A stretch of 64,000 bases of DNA from Gammaproteobacteria bacterium (GCA_016200485.1 JACQEP010000007.1:152120-216119); one strand, 5' to 3'; positions 17,615 to 26,731 are shown, counted from the stretch's first letter. Notes: generated from the sequence alone by a model not told the origin. A program made the numbers and translations.

Positions 17615-18937
17615 TTAACCGCGACGGCCACCGCCGTTGCTGGTGCGCGCACTCTGTCCGGTGCGTGCGCCACCATTATTGCTGCCGCGTGAACGATTGC
17701 CGCTATTGTTAGCATTACCACTGTTGCGGCGCTGACCCTGGCTGACATCACTGCGTGGACGTTGACCACGGCCTGGCATGATAGGCTCTGGTTTGCGAGA
17801 CCGGTCTGGTTCATAACCCGGAATCACAACCTTTGGCAGATCGCGCTTGAGCATACGTTCGATATTGCGCAGCATGGCGTTTTCATCGACGCAGACCAGC
17901 GAAATCGCCTCACCTTCGTTACCGGCGCGGCCAGTACGGCCGATGCGATGCACATAATCTTCCGGCACATTTGGCAATTCAAAGTTCACCACATGCGGTA
18001 ATTGATCGATGTCGAGACCACGGGCGGCGATATCGGTCGCTACCAGTACCCGAACTTCGCCGCGTTTGAACTCGGCCAATGCCCGGGTGCGCGCACCCTG
18101 GCTCTTGTCGCCATGAATGGCGGCGGAGCTGATGCCGTCACTAGCGAGTTGTTCCGCCAGCCGGTTGGCACCGTGCTTGGTGCGGGCAAATACCAGAACC
18201 TGGCGCCAGTTGCGGGAACCGATCAGGAACGACAGCAGCTCGCGTTTGCGCTCGCGATCCACGGGATGGATTACCTGCGTCACAAGCTCAGCAGCCGTGT
18301 TGTGGCGCACCACTTCGACCAGTGCCGGCTTGTTCAGCAGGCCATCGGCCAGTTGTTTGATTTCAGCGGAGAAGGTGGCAGAGAACAACAGATTCTGCCG
18401 GCCCTTGGGCAGCAGTGCCAGAATCTTTTGAATATCGCGAATGAAGCCCATGTCCAACATGCGATCGGCTTCGTCCAGCACCAGCATTTCAACTTTTGAT
18501 AGATCAACCGTGCGCTGTGAAACGTGATCCAGCAGGCGGCCGGGGGTGGCGACCAGGATGTCAACGCCACGGCGCAGGGTCTGGATCTGCGGACTGATGT
18601 TCACGCCACCAAAAATCGCCAGCGATTTGAGGGAGGTATGTTTGCCATAGTCGCGCACGCTCTCCAACACCTGGGCCGCCAGTTCGCGGGTCGGGGTCAG
18701 GATCAGTGCACGGACGGGGCGTTTGCCATCGGCCGGGGTTTGCGTGCTGAGGCGCTGCAAAATGGGCAGCGTGAAACCAGCGGTTTTGCCAGTACCCGTC
18801 TGGGCGCCCGCAAGAATGTCGCGGCCCTCCAGAATGACTGGAATGGCCTGGCGTTGAATAGGGGTAGGCTCGCTATAGCCTTTTTCGGATACAGCACGAA
18901 CTAATTCGGCCGAAAGGCCGAGGGAATTAAATGACAT
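17615..18937 (-). CDS. rhlE: DEAD-box RNA helicase RhlE
   Basis: ATG 18937 with CAGGAGC upstream gives 440 residues starting [12 protein letters not shown], as in RhlE; the frame further upstream is not homologous. Motifs in order: Q-motif [19 protein letters not shown], Ia [43 protein letters not shown]. The C-terminal tail of about 60 residues is Arg/Gly/Asn/Ser-rich ([16 protein letters not shown]), the usual low-complexity RNA-binding tail. It acts in ribosome assembly and RNA decay. Confidence 0.92.
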   Translation of the reverse strand: MSFNSLGLSAELVRAVSEKGYSEPTPIQRQAIPVILEGRDILAGAQTGTGKTAGFTLPILQRLSTQTPADGKRPVRALILTPTRELAAQVLESVRDYGKHTSLKSLAIFGGVNISPQIQTLRRGVDILVATPGRLLDHVSQRTVDLSKVEMLVLDEADRMLDMGFIRDIQKILALLPKGRQNLLFSATFSAEIKQLADGLLNKPALVEVVRHNTAAELVTQVIHPVDRERKRELLSFLIGSRNWRQVLVFARTKHGANRLAEQLASDGISSAAIHGDKSQGARTRALAEFKRGEVRVLVATDIAARGLDIDQLPHVVNFELPNVPEDYVHRIGRTGRAGNEGEAISLVCVDENAMLRNIERMLKRDLPKVVIPGYEPDRSRKPEPIMPGRGQRPRSDVSQGQRRNSGNANNSGNRSRGSNNGGARTGQSARTSNGGGRRG

Positions 18938-19189
18938 AAGAATTTTGCTCCTGAAGCAACCTACCCGAAACACAGGGTGTTTGGGCCGGTCTAGGCGACA
19001 TCTATTAAGTAAAGGGATTTTGTTCGAGGTGAACCGATAGGAATACCGCGAAAGACTCAAACGCAGACCGAGTGCGTCGAGGCCAAGGATTATAACAGGA
19101 ATTAAGGCATTGATAAACCTGGGTGCTTTTTTGGTGGTAAATTGACCCCGGAAAAACGTAAAACATGTTCAACGATGTCCCTGCTGGAG
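18938..19189. other. rhlE 5' region, no gene seen
   Basis: The first half of the 419-bp gap between rhlE and the PEP-CTERM gene. Several short inverted stretches occur, but no open frame with a ribosome site and no recognisable RNA. It presumably holds the rhlE leader and promoter. Confidence 0.4.
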
Positions 19190-19206
19190 TGTCGGAAATC
19201 TTTACA
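19190..19206 (+). promoter_or_regulatory. Candidate enhancer-binding site upstream of PEP-CTERM gene
   Basis: TGTCGGAAATCTTTACA is an imperfect dyad (TGT..../....ACA) about 75 bp upstream of the sigma-54-type element at 19281. The position suits a sigma-54 activator of the PrsR kind known to control PEP-CTERM genes. The assignment is inference. Confidence 0.4.
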
Positions 19207-19280
19207 CTTTTGGGCTGGCGGAGGGTCGCTATACTTGACCTTGATCATTAATTATTTGATTTATAGTGGTATAAAAATTA

Positions 19281-19296
19281 TGGCATGAAAAGTGCA
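19281..19296 (+). promoter_or_regulatory. Sigma-54-type (-24/-12) promoter
   Basis: TGGCATG-AAAA-GTGCA matches the sigma-54 consensus TGGCAC(A/G)-N4-TTGC(A/T) at the essential GG and GC, with correct spacing. It predicts a transcript starting near 19307 with a leader of about 50 nt for the PEP-CTERM gene. Confidence 0.65.
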
Positions 19297-19356
19297 AGTA
19301 AAATGGGGTAGAGAGTAGATCGGTACCAACATAATTAATATGAAAACAGGAAGCAA

Positions 19357-19839
19357 ATGGTTATGAAAAGATTAATTGCATGCACTTTAGCGGCGCTGGC
19401 CCTGATGGCAAGTGTTTCTGCGCAAGCGGCTCTGATCGGCGATTTTGCCTCTGGCGACTGGACCGCGTATTTGAGTGGCGGTTCGGTGGACGTTAATGCC
19501 CCTGACTCGATTACGTTGCAGGATCCGGCTGAGTATGTAGCAACTGCCACAGAACAGCAGAATTTGGAGTTTGATTATGAGGCAGATCTCGATCTGGGTG
19601 TCTGTGTGAACAATTCTTGTAACACATATTCCGAGACGGGCAGCAAATCGTTGCTGCTGAATCCTGGGGATGTAATCAAGCTTGTTAGTGATTGGGATGA
19701 TTATACGACCATTAGCAATTTGCGGACTAGCGGGGTTCGGTCTAACCTTAATGCGGTTCCAGAACCTGCCACCCCAGCCCTGCTTGGCGCAGGTTTACTG
19801 TTGGGTCTGGCCCTGTTTGGTCGCCGCAAGGCAGAGTAA
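19357..19839 (+). CDS. PEP-CTERM sorting-signal exported protein
   Basis: 160 residues (or 158 from the second ATG at 19363). An N-terminal signal peptide (LIACTLAALALMASVSAQA) precedes a small mature domain with one CVNNSC pair. The C-terminus is a textbook PEP-CTERM tail: VPEPATPALLGAGLLLGLAL, then FGRRKAE. Exosortase removes this tail at the cell surface in exopolysaccharide-producing Gram-negatives. No exosortase or EPS gene is in the window. Control is probably by sigma-54. A strong terminator follows. Confidence 0.9.
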   Translation: MVMKRLIACTLAALALMASVSAQAALIGDFASGDWTAYLSGGSVDVNAPDSITLQDPAEYVATATEQQNLEFDYEADLDLGVCVNNSCNTYSETGSKSLLLNPGDVIKLVSDWDDYTTISNLRTSGVRSNLNAVPEPATPALLGAGLLLGLALFGRRKAE

Positions 19840-19876
19840 TTTAACGCCCTGGTTTGGCTTCGTGCCAAGGCCGGTA

Positions 19877-19916
19877 AAAAGAGGGGAATAGGTGCCGCAC
19901 CTATTCCCCTTTTCTT
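19877..19916 (+). terminator. Intrinsic terminator after PEP-CTERM gene
   Basis: GGGGAATAGGTG at 19883-19894 pairs perfectly with CACCTATTCCCC at 19898-19909. An A-run precedes it and TTTTCTTTT follows, so it could work in both directions. Confidence 0.9.
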
Positions 19917-20053
19917 TTGTCTGGCGGCAGTTAGGCGCTGATATTCACTCCATTTAAATGTCACCCGTGGTGCCGATAACTCTATGTATAGGCAGGGCGT
20001 TCCATGTCCGCCGAAAATGGATATCCATCCTTAACGCCGAGCGAGGTGTCATC

Positions 20054-21106
20054 ATGACCAAGATCGACAATCCCATGGGGACCGACGGTTTTGAGTTTGT
20101 CGAGTACACCGCCCCCGATACGCGTGCTCTGGAGCGGCTATTCCAGCAAATGGGCTTTACCGCCGTTGCCCGTCACCGGTCAAAAGATGTGCTGCTCTAC
20201 CGGCAAGGCAATATCAATTTCATCATCAATCACGAACCGGGCAGTTTTGCGCAAAGTTTTGCCGTAGTGCATGGGCCTTCTTGTTGCGCCTTTGCCATCC
20301 GCGTGAAGGATGCTGCTTATGCATACAATCGTGCGCTGGAGCTGGGCGCGGAACCGTTTGCGGGCAAGATCGGGCCGATGGAACTGAATATTCCCGCGAT
20401 ACGCGGCATTGGCCGCAGCGCGCTGTATCTGGTGGATCGCTATCAAAATGGATCAATCTATGATGTCGATTTCGTGCCCTTGGCCGGTGCCGAGCAACAG
20501 CCCAAGGGCGCAGGACTGATCGATATCGATCATCTCACCCATAACGTTCACTCAGGCCGCATGAATGAGTGGGCGCAATTTTATGAGCGGTTGTTTAATT
20601 TTCAGGAAATTCGTTATTTTGATATCAAAGGCAAGGCGACAGGGCTGAAATCGCGGGCGATGACCAGTCCGTGCGGCAAAATCAAAATCCCGATCAACGA
20701 GCCTTCTGACCAAAAATCACAGATTCAGGAATATCTCGATGCCTATCATGGCGAAGGGATACAGCATATTGCGCTAACCAGCAGCGATATCTATAAGAGT
20801 ATTGAGGTGCTCCGTGCGAATGGCATTGACTTGATGGATGTGCCGGATACGTATTATGAAAAAGTTGATGAACGTCTGCCGGGTCATGGTGAGGATCCGG
20901 AAAAGTTGCGCCAGCATCGAATTCTGATTGATGGCGATCTGGAGCATGACCGCGGTTTATTGCTGCAAATATTTACCAAAACGGTGATCGGGCCTATCTT
21001 CTTTGAGATCATTCAGCGCAAAGGCAATGAAGGTTTTGGTGAAGGAAATTTCCGCGCCCTGTTCGAATCCATCGAGCGCGATCAAATCAAGCGAGGAGTC
21101 ATCTGA
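20054..21106 (+). CDS. hppD: 4-hydroxyphenylpyruvate dioxygenase
   Basis: ATG 20054 with GAGGTG upstream gives 350 residues. VEYTAPDTRALERLFQQMGF opens the N-terminal half. The Fe(II) ligands of the C-terminal half are in place: His in DIDHLTHNV, His in IQHIALTSSDI, Glu in FFEIIQRKG. It converts 4-hydroxyphenylpyruvate, the transamination product of tyrosine, to homogentisate. First gene of the tyrosine-degradation operon; its stop overlaps the hmgA start (TGATG). Confidence 0.93.
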   Translation: MTKIDNPMGTDGFEFVEYTAPDTRALERLFQQMGFTAVARHRSKDVLLYRQGNINFIINHEPGSFAQSFAVVHGPSCCAFAIRVKDAAYAYNRALELGAEPFAGKIGPMELNIPAIRGIGRSALYLVDRYQNGSIYDVDFVPLAGAEQQPKGAGLIDIDHLTHNVHSGRMNEWAQFYERLFNFQEIRYFDIKGKATGLKSRAMTSPCGKIKIPINEPSDQKSQIQEYLDAYHGEGIQHIALTSSDIYKSIEVLRANGIDLMDVPDTYYEKVDERLPGHGEDPEKLRQHRILIDGDLEHDRGLLLQIFTKTVIGPIFFEIIQRKGNEGFGEGNFRALFESIERDQIKRGVI

Positions 21107-22239
21107 TGGGGCGCGGGATCAATTTGCCACGGAGTGAAGGCGCCAGTTCACGCCAAGCGCATGTCGACTTGCCGCAGGGGACGTATGAGCGCGAATTGGG
21201 GCGCGAAGGATTCTTTGGGCCGGCGACGGAGATGTATCATCGCCATCCGCCGACGGCATGGATAAAGTTTGAAGGTCCGTTACGTCCGCATGCTTTTGAC
21301 ACCACAAAACTCGCCAATGCCGGTGAAGATTCGTTCTGGCAAGCCGCCGGGTTGCTGGCCAATGCCCATACCCAAATTCGATTGTGGCGCATGCAAGGCA
21401 AGATGGATCATCTGGTGCGCAATGCCGATGGCGATGAGCTGCTGTTTCTTCATCAGGGCAAGGCCGAATTCTTTTGCGATTATGGCCACCTTTCTGTGAC
21501 TGAAGGTGATTATATTGCGATTCCGCGCGGCACGATGTGGCGGATCGAAGCGGATGGACCGTTGATTGCGTTGGCAATCGAAGCTACTAATGGCAGTTAC
21601 TCCCTGCCGGAAAAAGGAATGGTGGGGCATCACGCGATCTTCGATCCAGCGGTATTGGATACGCCGCACATTAATGATGCGTTCAAGCAGCAACAGGATG
21701 AGCGTGAATGGCGCGTGGTCGTTAAGCGGAGCAATCAGTTGACCACAATTACCTATCCCTTTAATCCGTTGGATGCTATCGGCTGGTGTGGGACATTAAT
21801 GCCGTTGCGGGTAAATTGGCGGGATATCCGGCCGCTGATGAGCCATCGTTACCACTTGCCGCCTTCAGCGCACACCACTTTTGTCGCGCAGCGATTTGTG
21901 GTCTGTACCTTCTGTCCGCGGCCGATGGAAAGTGATCCCGGCGCGTTGAAAGTGCCGTTCTTTCATAGCAATGATGATTTCGACGAAGTGATTTTTTACC
22001 ATCAGGGCGAGTTTTTCTCGCGCGACAACATTCATCCCGGCATGATCACGTTTCATCCCTCTGGCTTTCCGCATGGTCCACACCCCAAGGCGCTGGCGGC
22101 GGGAGTACAGGCAAGCCGTAAAGATACCAATGAAGTGGCGGTGATGATTGATACGCGTGATGCATTAGGAATGCTGCCATCGGCCAGCAGCATCGAATGG
22201 ACTGACTATGCCGATTCATGGAAGGAATCAAAAAAATGA
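21106..22239 (+). CDS. hmgA: Homogentisate 1,2-dioxygenase (short bacterial form)
   Basis: 377 residues, ATG 21106 after GAGGAG. It opens the homogentisate ring to maleylacetoacetate with Fe(II). Cupin-type blocks are evident: DELLFLHQGKAEFFCDYGHL (about 114-133), YIAIPRGTMWRIEA, and the C-terminal VIFYHQ-like segment with FFSRDNIHPGMITFHPSGFP and GPHPKA that supply the metal ligands. It is shorter than the 430-residue Pseudomonas type and belongs to the short variant family. It overlaps hppD by 1 bp and the next gene by 4 bp. Confidence 0.9.
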   Translation: MGRGINLPRSEGASSRQAHVDLPQGTYERELGREGFFGPATEMYHRHPPTAWIKFEGPLRPHAFDTTKLANAGEDSFWQAAGLLANAHTQIRLWRMQGKMDHLVRNADGDELLFLHQGKAEFFCDYGHLSVTEGDYIAIPRGTMWRIEADGPLIALAIEATNGSYSLPEKGMVGHHAIFDPAVLDTPHINDAFKQQQDEREWRVVVKRSNQLTTITYPFNPLDAIGWCGTLMPLRVNWRDIRPLMSHRYHLPPSAHTTFVAQRFVVCTFCPRPMESDPGALKVPFFHSNDDFDEVIFYHQGEFFSRDNIHPGMITFHPSGFPHGPHPKALAAGVQASRKDTNEVAVMIDTRDALGMLPSASSIEWTDYADSWKESKK

Positions 22240-23216
22240 AACTGGGTACCCTTAAGGAAGGAGGGCGCGACGGTACCTTGGTAATCGTGGATCGTGATCT
22301 ACAGCGCTATTGCAAAGTATCGGTAATAGCAGGAACGCTGCAACAGGCGCTGGATAATTGGAAAATGGTCGCGCCGAAACTGGAACAGCAATATCATGAA
22401 CTCAATAACGGGCGCATCAAAGGCGAGCCCGTCAATTTCAAACAGTTTGCCGCGCCATTGCCGCGCGCCTATCAGTGGCTGGATGGTAGCGCCTATCTGC
22501 CGCATGTCGAGCGCGTACGCAAGGCGCGTGGCGTCGACATGCCACCGAGTTTATATGAAGACCCGCTGATGTATCAGGGTGGTTCGGATCAGATGCTGGG
22601 GCCGCATGATCCGATGACTGGCGATGAAACCTGGGGTATCGATTTCGAGGGTGAACTGGCAGTCATTACCGATGATGTGCCGCCAGGGGTTGGTCGCCAC
22701 CAAGCCGCGACGCATATCAAGTTATTGGCACTGGTAAATGATGTCTCGCTGCGCAATCTTATTCCTGCGGAATTGGCCAAGGGCTTTGGCTTCCTTCATG
22801 GAAAACCGCCCACTGCCTTTGCGCCGGTAGTGGTTACGCCTGATGAGCTGGGAGATGCCTGGCGCAATAATAAAGTTCATCTGCGCTTACAAACGATGCT
22901 CAATGGCCAATACTTTGGCGATCCCGATACCGGCGAGAATATGCAGTTCGATTTTGCACAGCTGATTCAGCATGCTGCCAAGACGCGTCCGCTGGGCGCC
23001 GGAACGATCCTTGGCTCTGGAACCGTATCGAATGCCGATCAGGCGCGTGGTTATTCCTGCATCGCCGAAAAACGTATTGTAGAGAAGCTCGAAACGGGCG
23101 AATCCAAAACGGTGTTTCTCAAGCATGGCGATCGCGTGCGGATGGAGATAATCGATCAGCAAGGGCATTCGGTATTTGGCGCGATAGAGCAGGTGGTGCA
23201 GGTATGTCAGAACTAG
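22236..23216 (+). CDS. fahA: Fumarylacetoacetate hydrolase family protein
   Basis: ATG 22236 overlaps the hmgA stop (ATGA), with AAGGA at suitable distance; 326 residues. The FAH C-terminal domain is visible: ETWGIDFEGELAVITDDVP (metal-binding Glu), LVNDVSLRNL, FLHGKPPTAFAPVVVTPDEL and LGAGTILGSGTVSN. It should split fumarylacetoacetate to fumarate and acetoacetate. It is of the short bacterial FAH-like type. The last 13 bp overlap maiA. The gene symbol is assigned from pathway position. Confidence 0.87.
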   Translation: MKLGTLKEGGRDGTLVIVDRDLQRYCKVSVIAGTLQQALDNWKMVAPKLEQQYHELNNGRIKGEPVNFKQFAAPLPRAYQWLDGSAYLPHVERVRKARGVDMPPSLYEDPLMYQGGSDQMLGPHDPMTGDETWGIDFEGELAVITDDVPPGVGRHQAATHIKLLALVNDVSLRNLIPAELAKGFGFLHGKPPTAFAPVVVTPDELGDAWRNNKVHLRLQTMLNGQYFGDPDTGENMQFDFAQLIQHAAKTRPLGAGTILGSGTVSNADQARGYSCIAEKRIVEKLETGESKTVFLKHGDRVRMEIIDQQGHSVFGAIEQVVQVCQN

Positions 23217-23860
23217 CACTCTATACGTATTTTCGCAGTTCAGCAGCCTATCGGGTGCGGATTGCACTTAATCTCAAGGGTTTAAGTTATGAGCCGCATT
23301 TTATTCATTTGATAAAAGCATCAGATGACCAATGGGCGGAGTATCGCAAAATCAATCCTCAAGGCTTGATTCCGATGCTTATTGATAAAACTGCGGATGC
23401 TTCAATTCCACAATCACTGGCGATACTCGAATATCTGGAAGAATGTTATCCAACACCATCTCTGTTACCAGTATCGCCTGCCGAACGGGCCTTTTCACGC
23501 TCGCTGGCCTTGCTTGTCTGTTGCGAAATTCATCCGCTCAATAATTTGCGGGTCTTGGGATATTTGAAAGACATATTTCATATCGACGAAGCAGCGAGAA
23601 TGACTTGGTATCGGCACTGGATTGCAGAAGGGCTGGCATCGTTTGAGGCTCGCCTTGCTGCGCGCAAGCCGCTGGGACCGTATTGTTGCGGTGATGCGCC
23701 GACAATGGCGGATGCGTGTCTCATCCCGCAACTCTACAACGCGCAGCGCTTTGATTGTGACTTGACGCTATATCCGATTTTGAAAAAGATTAATGCCAAT
23801 TGCATGGAGCTGGAAGCCTTTAGCAAGGCCGCCCCCGAGAATCAGCCTGATCACGAATAA
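23204..23860 (+). CDS. maiA: Maleylacetoacetate isomerase (zeta-class GST)
   Basis: 218 residues with the zeta-GST N-terminal signature YFRSSAAYRVRIALNLKGL, where the SSxxxR motif binds glutathione, and a C-terminal helical domain ending PEAF-like (MELEAFSKAAPENQPDH). It performs the glutathione-dependent cis-trans isomerisation of maleylacetoacetate to fumarylacetoacetate. It starts inside the preceding gene (13-bp overlap), completing hppD-hmgA-fahA-maiA. Confidence 0.92.
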   Translation: MSELALYTYFRSSAAYRVRIALNLKGLSYEPHFIHLIKASDDQWAEYRKINPQGLIPMLIDKTADASIPQSLAILEYLEECYPTPSLLPVSPAERAFSRSLALLVCCEIHPLNNLRVLGYLKDIFHIDEAARMTWYRHWIAEGLASFEARLAARKPLGPYCCGDAPTMADACLIPQLYNAQRFDCDLTLYPILKKINANCMELEAFSKAAPENQPDHE

Positions 23861-23875
23861 AGAGAGGGTTTGTTT

Positions 23876-24790
23876 ATGTCAGACACCGCCATTTACGCAT
23901 TTGCCAAGAAAAATGGAATCGAAGGGCTTACCGAGTCGACATTAAAAGCCATTATGACGCAGGAGTCGGGCTATAGCCTTGAGAAGGCACGAAAGTTCCT
24001 AAAATTCCAGGGACGTATCGATCAGGAAATGCTGCGCCATCGGGTGATTACCCATAATGAATATTGCGCCTGGTTTGAGCAGGGAGCGCAGAATAAAGAA
24101 CAGATCAAGGCCTTTGTGGCGCAGTTTTCGACATTCTCAAATCTGTTCTTGATTGCCCAGCTTAAAAAAACCATCAATGCCGACACGCTGGACGGGATGC
24201 GCGCCTCGAAAGAAATCCTCGCCAATGAGATCGGCGTCGTCTTTAACCACAGCAAACCCGGTGCTGCACGGGTGGCGGAAGGTGTTGATCCAGAGATTGT
24301 CTCGACCGAGGGCACAGTCGAAGGCGGGACATTCCGCTTCAAGGCGGCGCATTTTGAATGGTTGTTGCACATGGCCGAAAAACTTGGCATGACATTTAAC
24401 GATATCGGAAAACGACGTCATGGTACCAAGCCGACTTTATTCTTCTGCGATGAGCTGGCCAGGCTTTATGGCAGCGAAGACTACATGACCTCGCAGGCCG
24501 CAAGTTACGCCGTTGAAAATTGGGCTGCAGCCGGTTTCTGGGACCAATTGGTGGAGGGGTTTGAGAAATACAATCATAGCAACGGTGCCGCGCTGCCACT
24601 CGGATTTTTTGTCTGGCATGCCAAGATCGAGGCGCAACATGCGGCGCACACTCAGGAGGAGCTGGAGGAGTTATATTTCTCGCGCGCTATTGATGAAGAG
24701 AAATTCATTCGTGACGGTAATGAAATGTTGGAAGGTGTGGCTGCCTTTTGGGATGGTCTGGAGGAACAAAGAAAGAAATTAACTCATTAG
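23876..24790 (+). CDS. Heme-oxygenase-like (iron-containing redox enzyme) family protein
   Basis: 304 residues from ATG 23876 with AGAGAGGG upstream. The all-helical sequence has Glu/His pairs spaced as in heme-oxygenase-like diiron proteins: FEWLLHMAEKLG in the middle, WHAKIEAQHAAHTQEELEEL near 245-265 (E-x2-H-x2-H), and DEEKFIRDGNEMLEGV after it. No signal peptide. It starts 15 bp after maiA and is probably co-transcribed with the tyrosine pathway. An oxidative role on an aromatic or amino-acid-derived compound is possible but unproven. I am fairly sure of the fold and unsure of the function. Confidence 0.6.
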   Translation: MSDTAIYAFAKKNGIEGLTESTLKAIMTQESGYSLEKARKFLKFQGRIDQEMLRHRVITHNEYCAWFEQGAQNKEQIKAFVAQFSTFSNLFLIAQLKKTINADTLDGMRASKEILANEIGVVFNHSKPGAARVAEGVDPEIVSTEGTVEGGTFRFKAAHFEWLLHMAEKLGMTFNDIGKRRHGTKPTLFFCDELARLYGSEDYMTSQAASYAVENWAAAGFWDQLVEGFEKYNHSNGAALPLGFFVWHAKIEAQHAAHTQEELEELYFSRAIDEEKFIRDGNEMLEGVAAFWDGLEEQRKKLTH

Positions 24791-24802
24791 CAAGTTGATA
24801 AA

Positions 24803-24874
24803 ACACTCCCTATTTCAGGGAGAAGGCTGGGGTGAGGGGGCTATAGTAGGGGCGGGTTTTAAACCCGTCCCTAC
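24803..24874. repeat. Two palindromic repeats: CTCCCT/AGGGAG and GTAGGGGCGGGTT
   Basis: CTCCCTATTTCAGGGAG is followed by a GGGGTGAGGGGG tail, then a 29-bp palindrome (24846-24874) centred on GGGTTTTAAACCC with GTAGGGGC/GTCCCTAC arms. A close relative of the second unit is at 25843-25871. The gap holds nothing else. Confidence 0.8.
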
Positions 24875-24939
24875 ATGAATGATTCCCTTATCAGAGTTTT
24901 CATGTAGGATCAAAGTATCACTAGCAAAGGACTGCACTT

Positions 24940-25773
24940 ATGGAACGCGTCACTGCAAAGCGCGCTATTTCTACTCTCTTATTGGGTATGCTTGTATTGG
25001 TTGCCAGTGCCGTCGCAGCCGAACTGACCGGCACCGAAATCATGCAGCGTGCATACGAATCAAATCGTATTGATGATCAAATCGCAACACTGACCTTTAC
25101 GTTTATCGATGCCGACCATGCCGAAAAAAAGGTTGTGTATACCATGGCGTGGAAAAATAGCCGCGGCCAGGATGGCTACGACAATAAGGCCATGTTCTTT
25201 ACCGAAGATCCGCCTGACAGGAAAGGCATTGCGTATTTAGGCTGGCTGCGTCCGCTCGGCAGCTCAGCGCAGGATGACGAATGGATTTATTTACCTGAAA
25301 TGCGCATGGTGCGGCGCATTGCCAAGCGGGGGCCGCATTATACCCATGATGATGAAGAGTTTGGCCATTCATTGCTTGAACGTGATCATTTGCAACCAAG
25401 GCCTGTTGAGCTTGACGATCATCAGCTATTGAAGATCGAAGTCGTAAATGGCGTTAACTACTACGTGGTTGAGAGCCGGCCAAAACAACAAGGGTTTGCT
25501 TATCCCTACCGCAAAGTGATTTCCTGGGTTGAACAGGAAACACTACGTCCGATGCAAGTGCATTACTTTGATATGGAGGATAGTCCAGCCCTGGATATTA
25601 GTTTCGAGTGGATTCAGATTGACGGCAAGTGGATCTGGAAACGAGTGACTGCCATTGAGCCCACTCTTCATGCCAAGACAATCTTGGAAATCAGTGACGT
25701 TAAGATCAATTCAGGGCTGAGCGACAGCATGTTTACATCCCGTCTCCTAATGCGCGGATTTGTGCGGCCTTAA
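24940..25773 (+). CDS. LolA-like outer-membrane lipoprotein-sorting family protein
   Basis: 277 residues with a signal peptide (ISTLLLGMLVLVASAVAA, cleavage before ELTGTE). The mature part has the features of the LolA-like family (PF17131 type): DEWIYLPEMRMVRRIAK, YTHDDEEFGHSL and YPYRKVISWVEQETLRPMQV. Members usually sit beside an MMPL/RND exporter and may carry lipids across the periplasm; no exporter adjoins here. It is flanked on both sides by palindromic repeats. Confidence 0.8.
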   Translation: MERVTAKRAISTLLLGMLVLVASAVAAELTGTEIMQRAYESNRIDDQIATLTFTFIDADHAEKKVVYTMAWKNSRGQDGYDNKAMFFTEDPPDRKGIAYLGWLRPLGSSAQDDEWIYLPEMRMVRRIAKRGPHYTHDDEEFGHSLLERDHLQPRPVELDDHQLLKIEVVNGVNYYVVESRPKQQGFAYPYRKVISWVEQETLRPMQVHYFDMEDSPALDISFEWIQIDGKWIWKRVTAIEPTLHAKTILEISDVKINSGLSDSMFTSRLLMRGFVRP

Positions 25774-25797
25774 CAGTCATTGAAAAATACTTAGTCC

Positions 25798-25871
25798 CTT
25801 CTCCCTGGGGGGGGAGAGGGTTAGGATGAGCGAATCATTCATATAGGGACGGGTTTAAAACCCGCTCCTGC
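25798..25871. repeat. CCCTTCTCCC and ATAGGGACGGGTTT palindromes
   Basis: CCCTTCTCCCTGGGGGGGGA then GAGGGTTAGGATGAG, followed by a palindrome centred on GGGTTTAAAACCC (25843-25871). This is the same pair of repeat types, in the same order, as at 24803-24874. Confidence 0.75.
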
Positions 25872-25911
25872 CCCGCTGAAAGGCTTGCAAAAAAATATCC
25901 CGTGACTCCTG

Positions 25912-26268
25912 TCATTTGGCGGTTAATGCGTTGTCCTCAAAATGAATCCCCTTCGAGCCATGGCGCATGAAGGTACGAATGTTCGCATGGTCATCGCCGT
26001 TAGGATTCCTCAAGACATCTTCCCGATAAAATTTCCCATAGCAGGCCAGTGTTTCGCATTCATTCAGCTTGTTTAACTGGGCAAAGGCAAAGATCCGGCA
26101 CGAGCCTTCGTTTTTGCCGGCCTCATTGATTACCGCATCGCCACCCACGCCATTGGTAAAGCGGGTGGGGGTGTAATCGTAATGCGCATTGATAACGGCG
26201 ATCACATCATTGAATTCAATAGTCTCGGGATGTTGTTTGAGTCTGGTGAGAAGTTCTTGAATCGACAT
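25912..26268 (-). CDS. HopJ family protein
   Basis: 118 residues, a complete HopJ-type domain (FNDVIAVINAHYDYTPTRF near 19-37, then EAGKNEGSCRIFAFAQLNKL and CYGKFYREDVL). HopJ was first described as a Pseudomonas type III effector, but this family is widespread in non-pathogenic marine and soil bacteria, and no secretion system is present here. Function unknown. It follows the YaiI-type gene by 7 bp and is probably in its operon. Confidence 0.82.
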   Translation of the reverse strand: MSIQELLTRLKQHPETIEFNDVIAVINAHYDYTPTRFTNGVGGDAVINEAGKNEGSCRIFAFAQLNKLNECETLACYGKFYREDVLRNPNGDDHANIRTFMRHGSKGIHFEDNALTAK

Positions 26269-26275
26269 GGCCGAA

Positions 26276-26731
26276 TTATTTTCCCTTGAGATGTTTGATT
26301 AAGAAGCTGTCCAATTGATTGGCGAATGCCTGCCGGTCGCGCTGGCTGAGCACACTAGGGCCGCCAGTATGGATGCCGCTGCCGCGCAGCTCATCCATGA
26401 GATTACGCATCGCCAGCCGTTGTTTAATCGTATCCTCGGTGTAAAGTTCACCCCGGGGATTGAGCGCGTGGCCGCCTCTTTTAATCACTGCCGCCGCCAG
26501 CGGAATATCGGCCGTGATCACCAGATCACCCGCGCCCACCTGGCTCACAATTTCGTCATCCGCGACATCAAAGCCTGATGCCACCTGCAAAGTCTTGATG
26601 AACTGTGATGGCGGCGTGCGCAAGGGCTGATTGGCAACCAGAATCAGTTGCACCTGCGTCCGTTCGGCAGCACGGTACAGAATATCCTTGATCACGCCGG
26701 GGCAGGCATCGGCATCGACCCAAATGCGCAT
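26276..26731 (-). CDS. YaiI/YqxD family protein (UPF0178)
   Basis: 151 residues that match the family throughout: [20 protein letters not shown] at the start, [20 protein letters not shown] in the middle and [20 protein letters not shown] at the end. The Asp pattern (DADAC, DIPLA) suggests a PIN/NYN-like nuclease fold; no reaction is established. It lies between the HopJ-type gene (7 bp) and the regulator at 26742 (10 bp). Confidence 0.88.
   Translation of the reverse strand: MRIWVDADACPGVIKDILYRAAERTQVQLILVANQPLRTPPSQFIKTLQVASGFDVADDEIVSQVGAGDLVITADIPLAAAVIKRGGHALNPRGELYTEDTIKQRLAMRNLMDELRGSGIHTGGPSVLSQRDRQAFANQLDSFLIKHLKGK

Noticed and set aside
19958..20053. Upstream extension of the hppD frame
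   Set aside because: Ribosome site GAGGTG and family N-terminus support ATG 20054.
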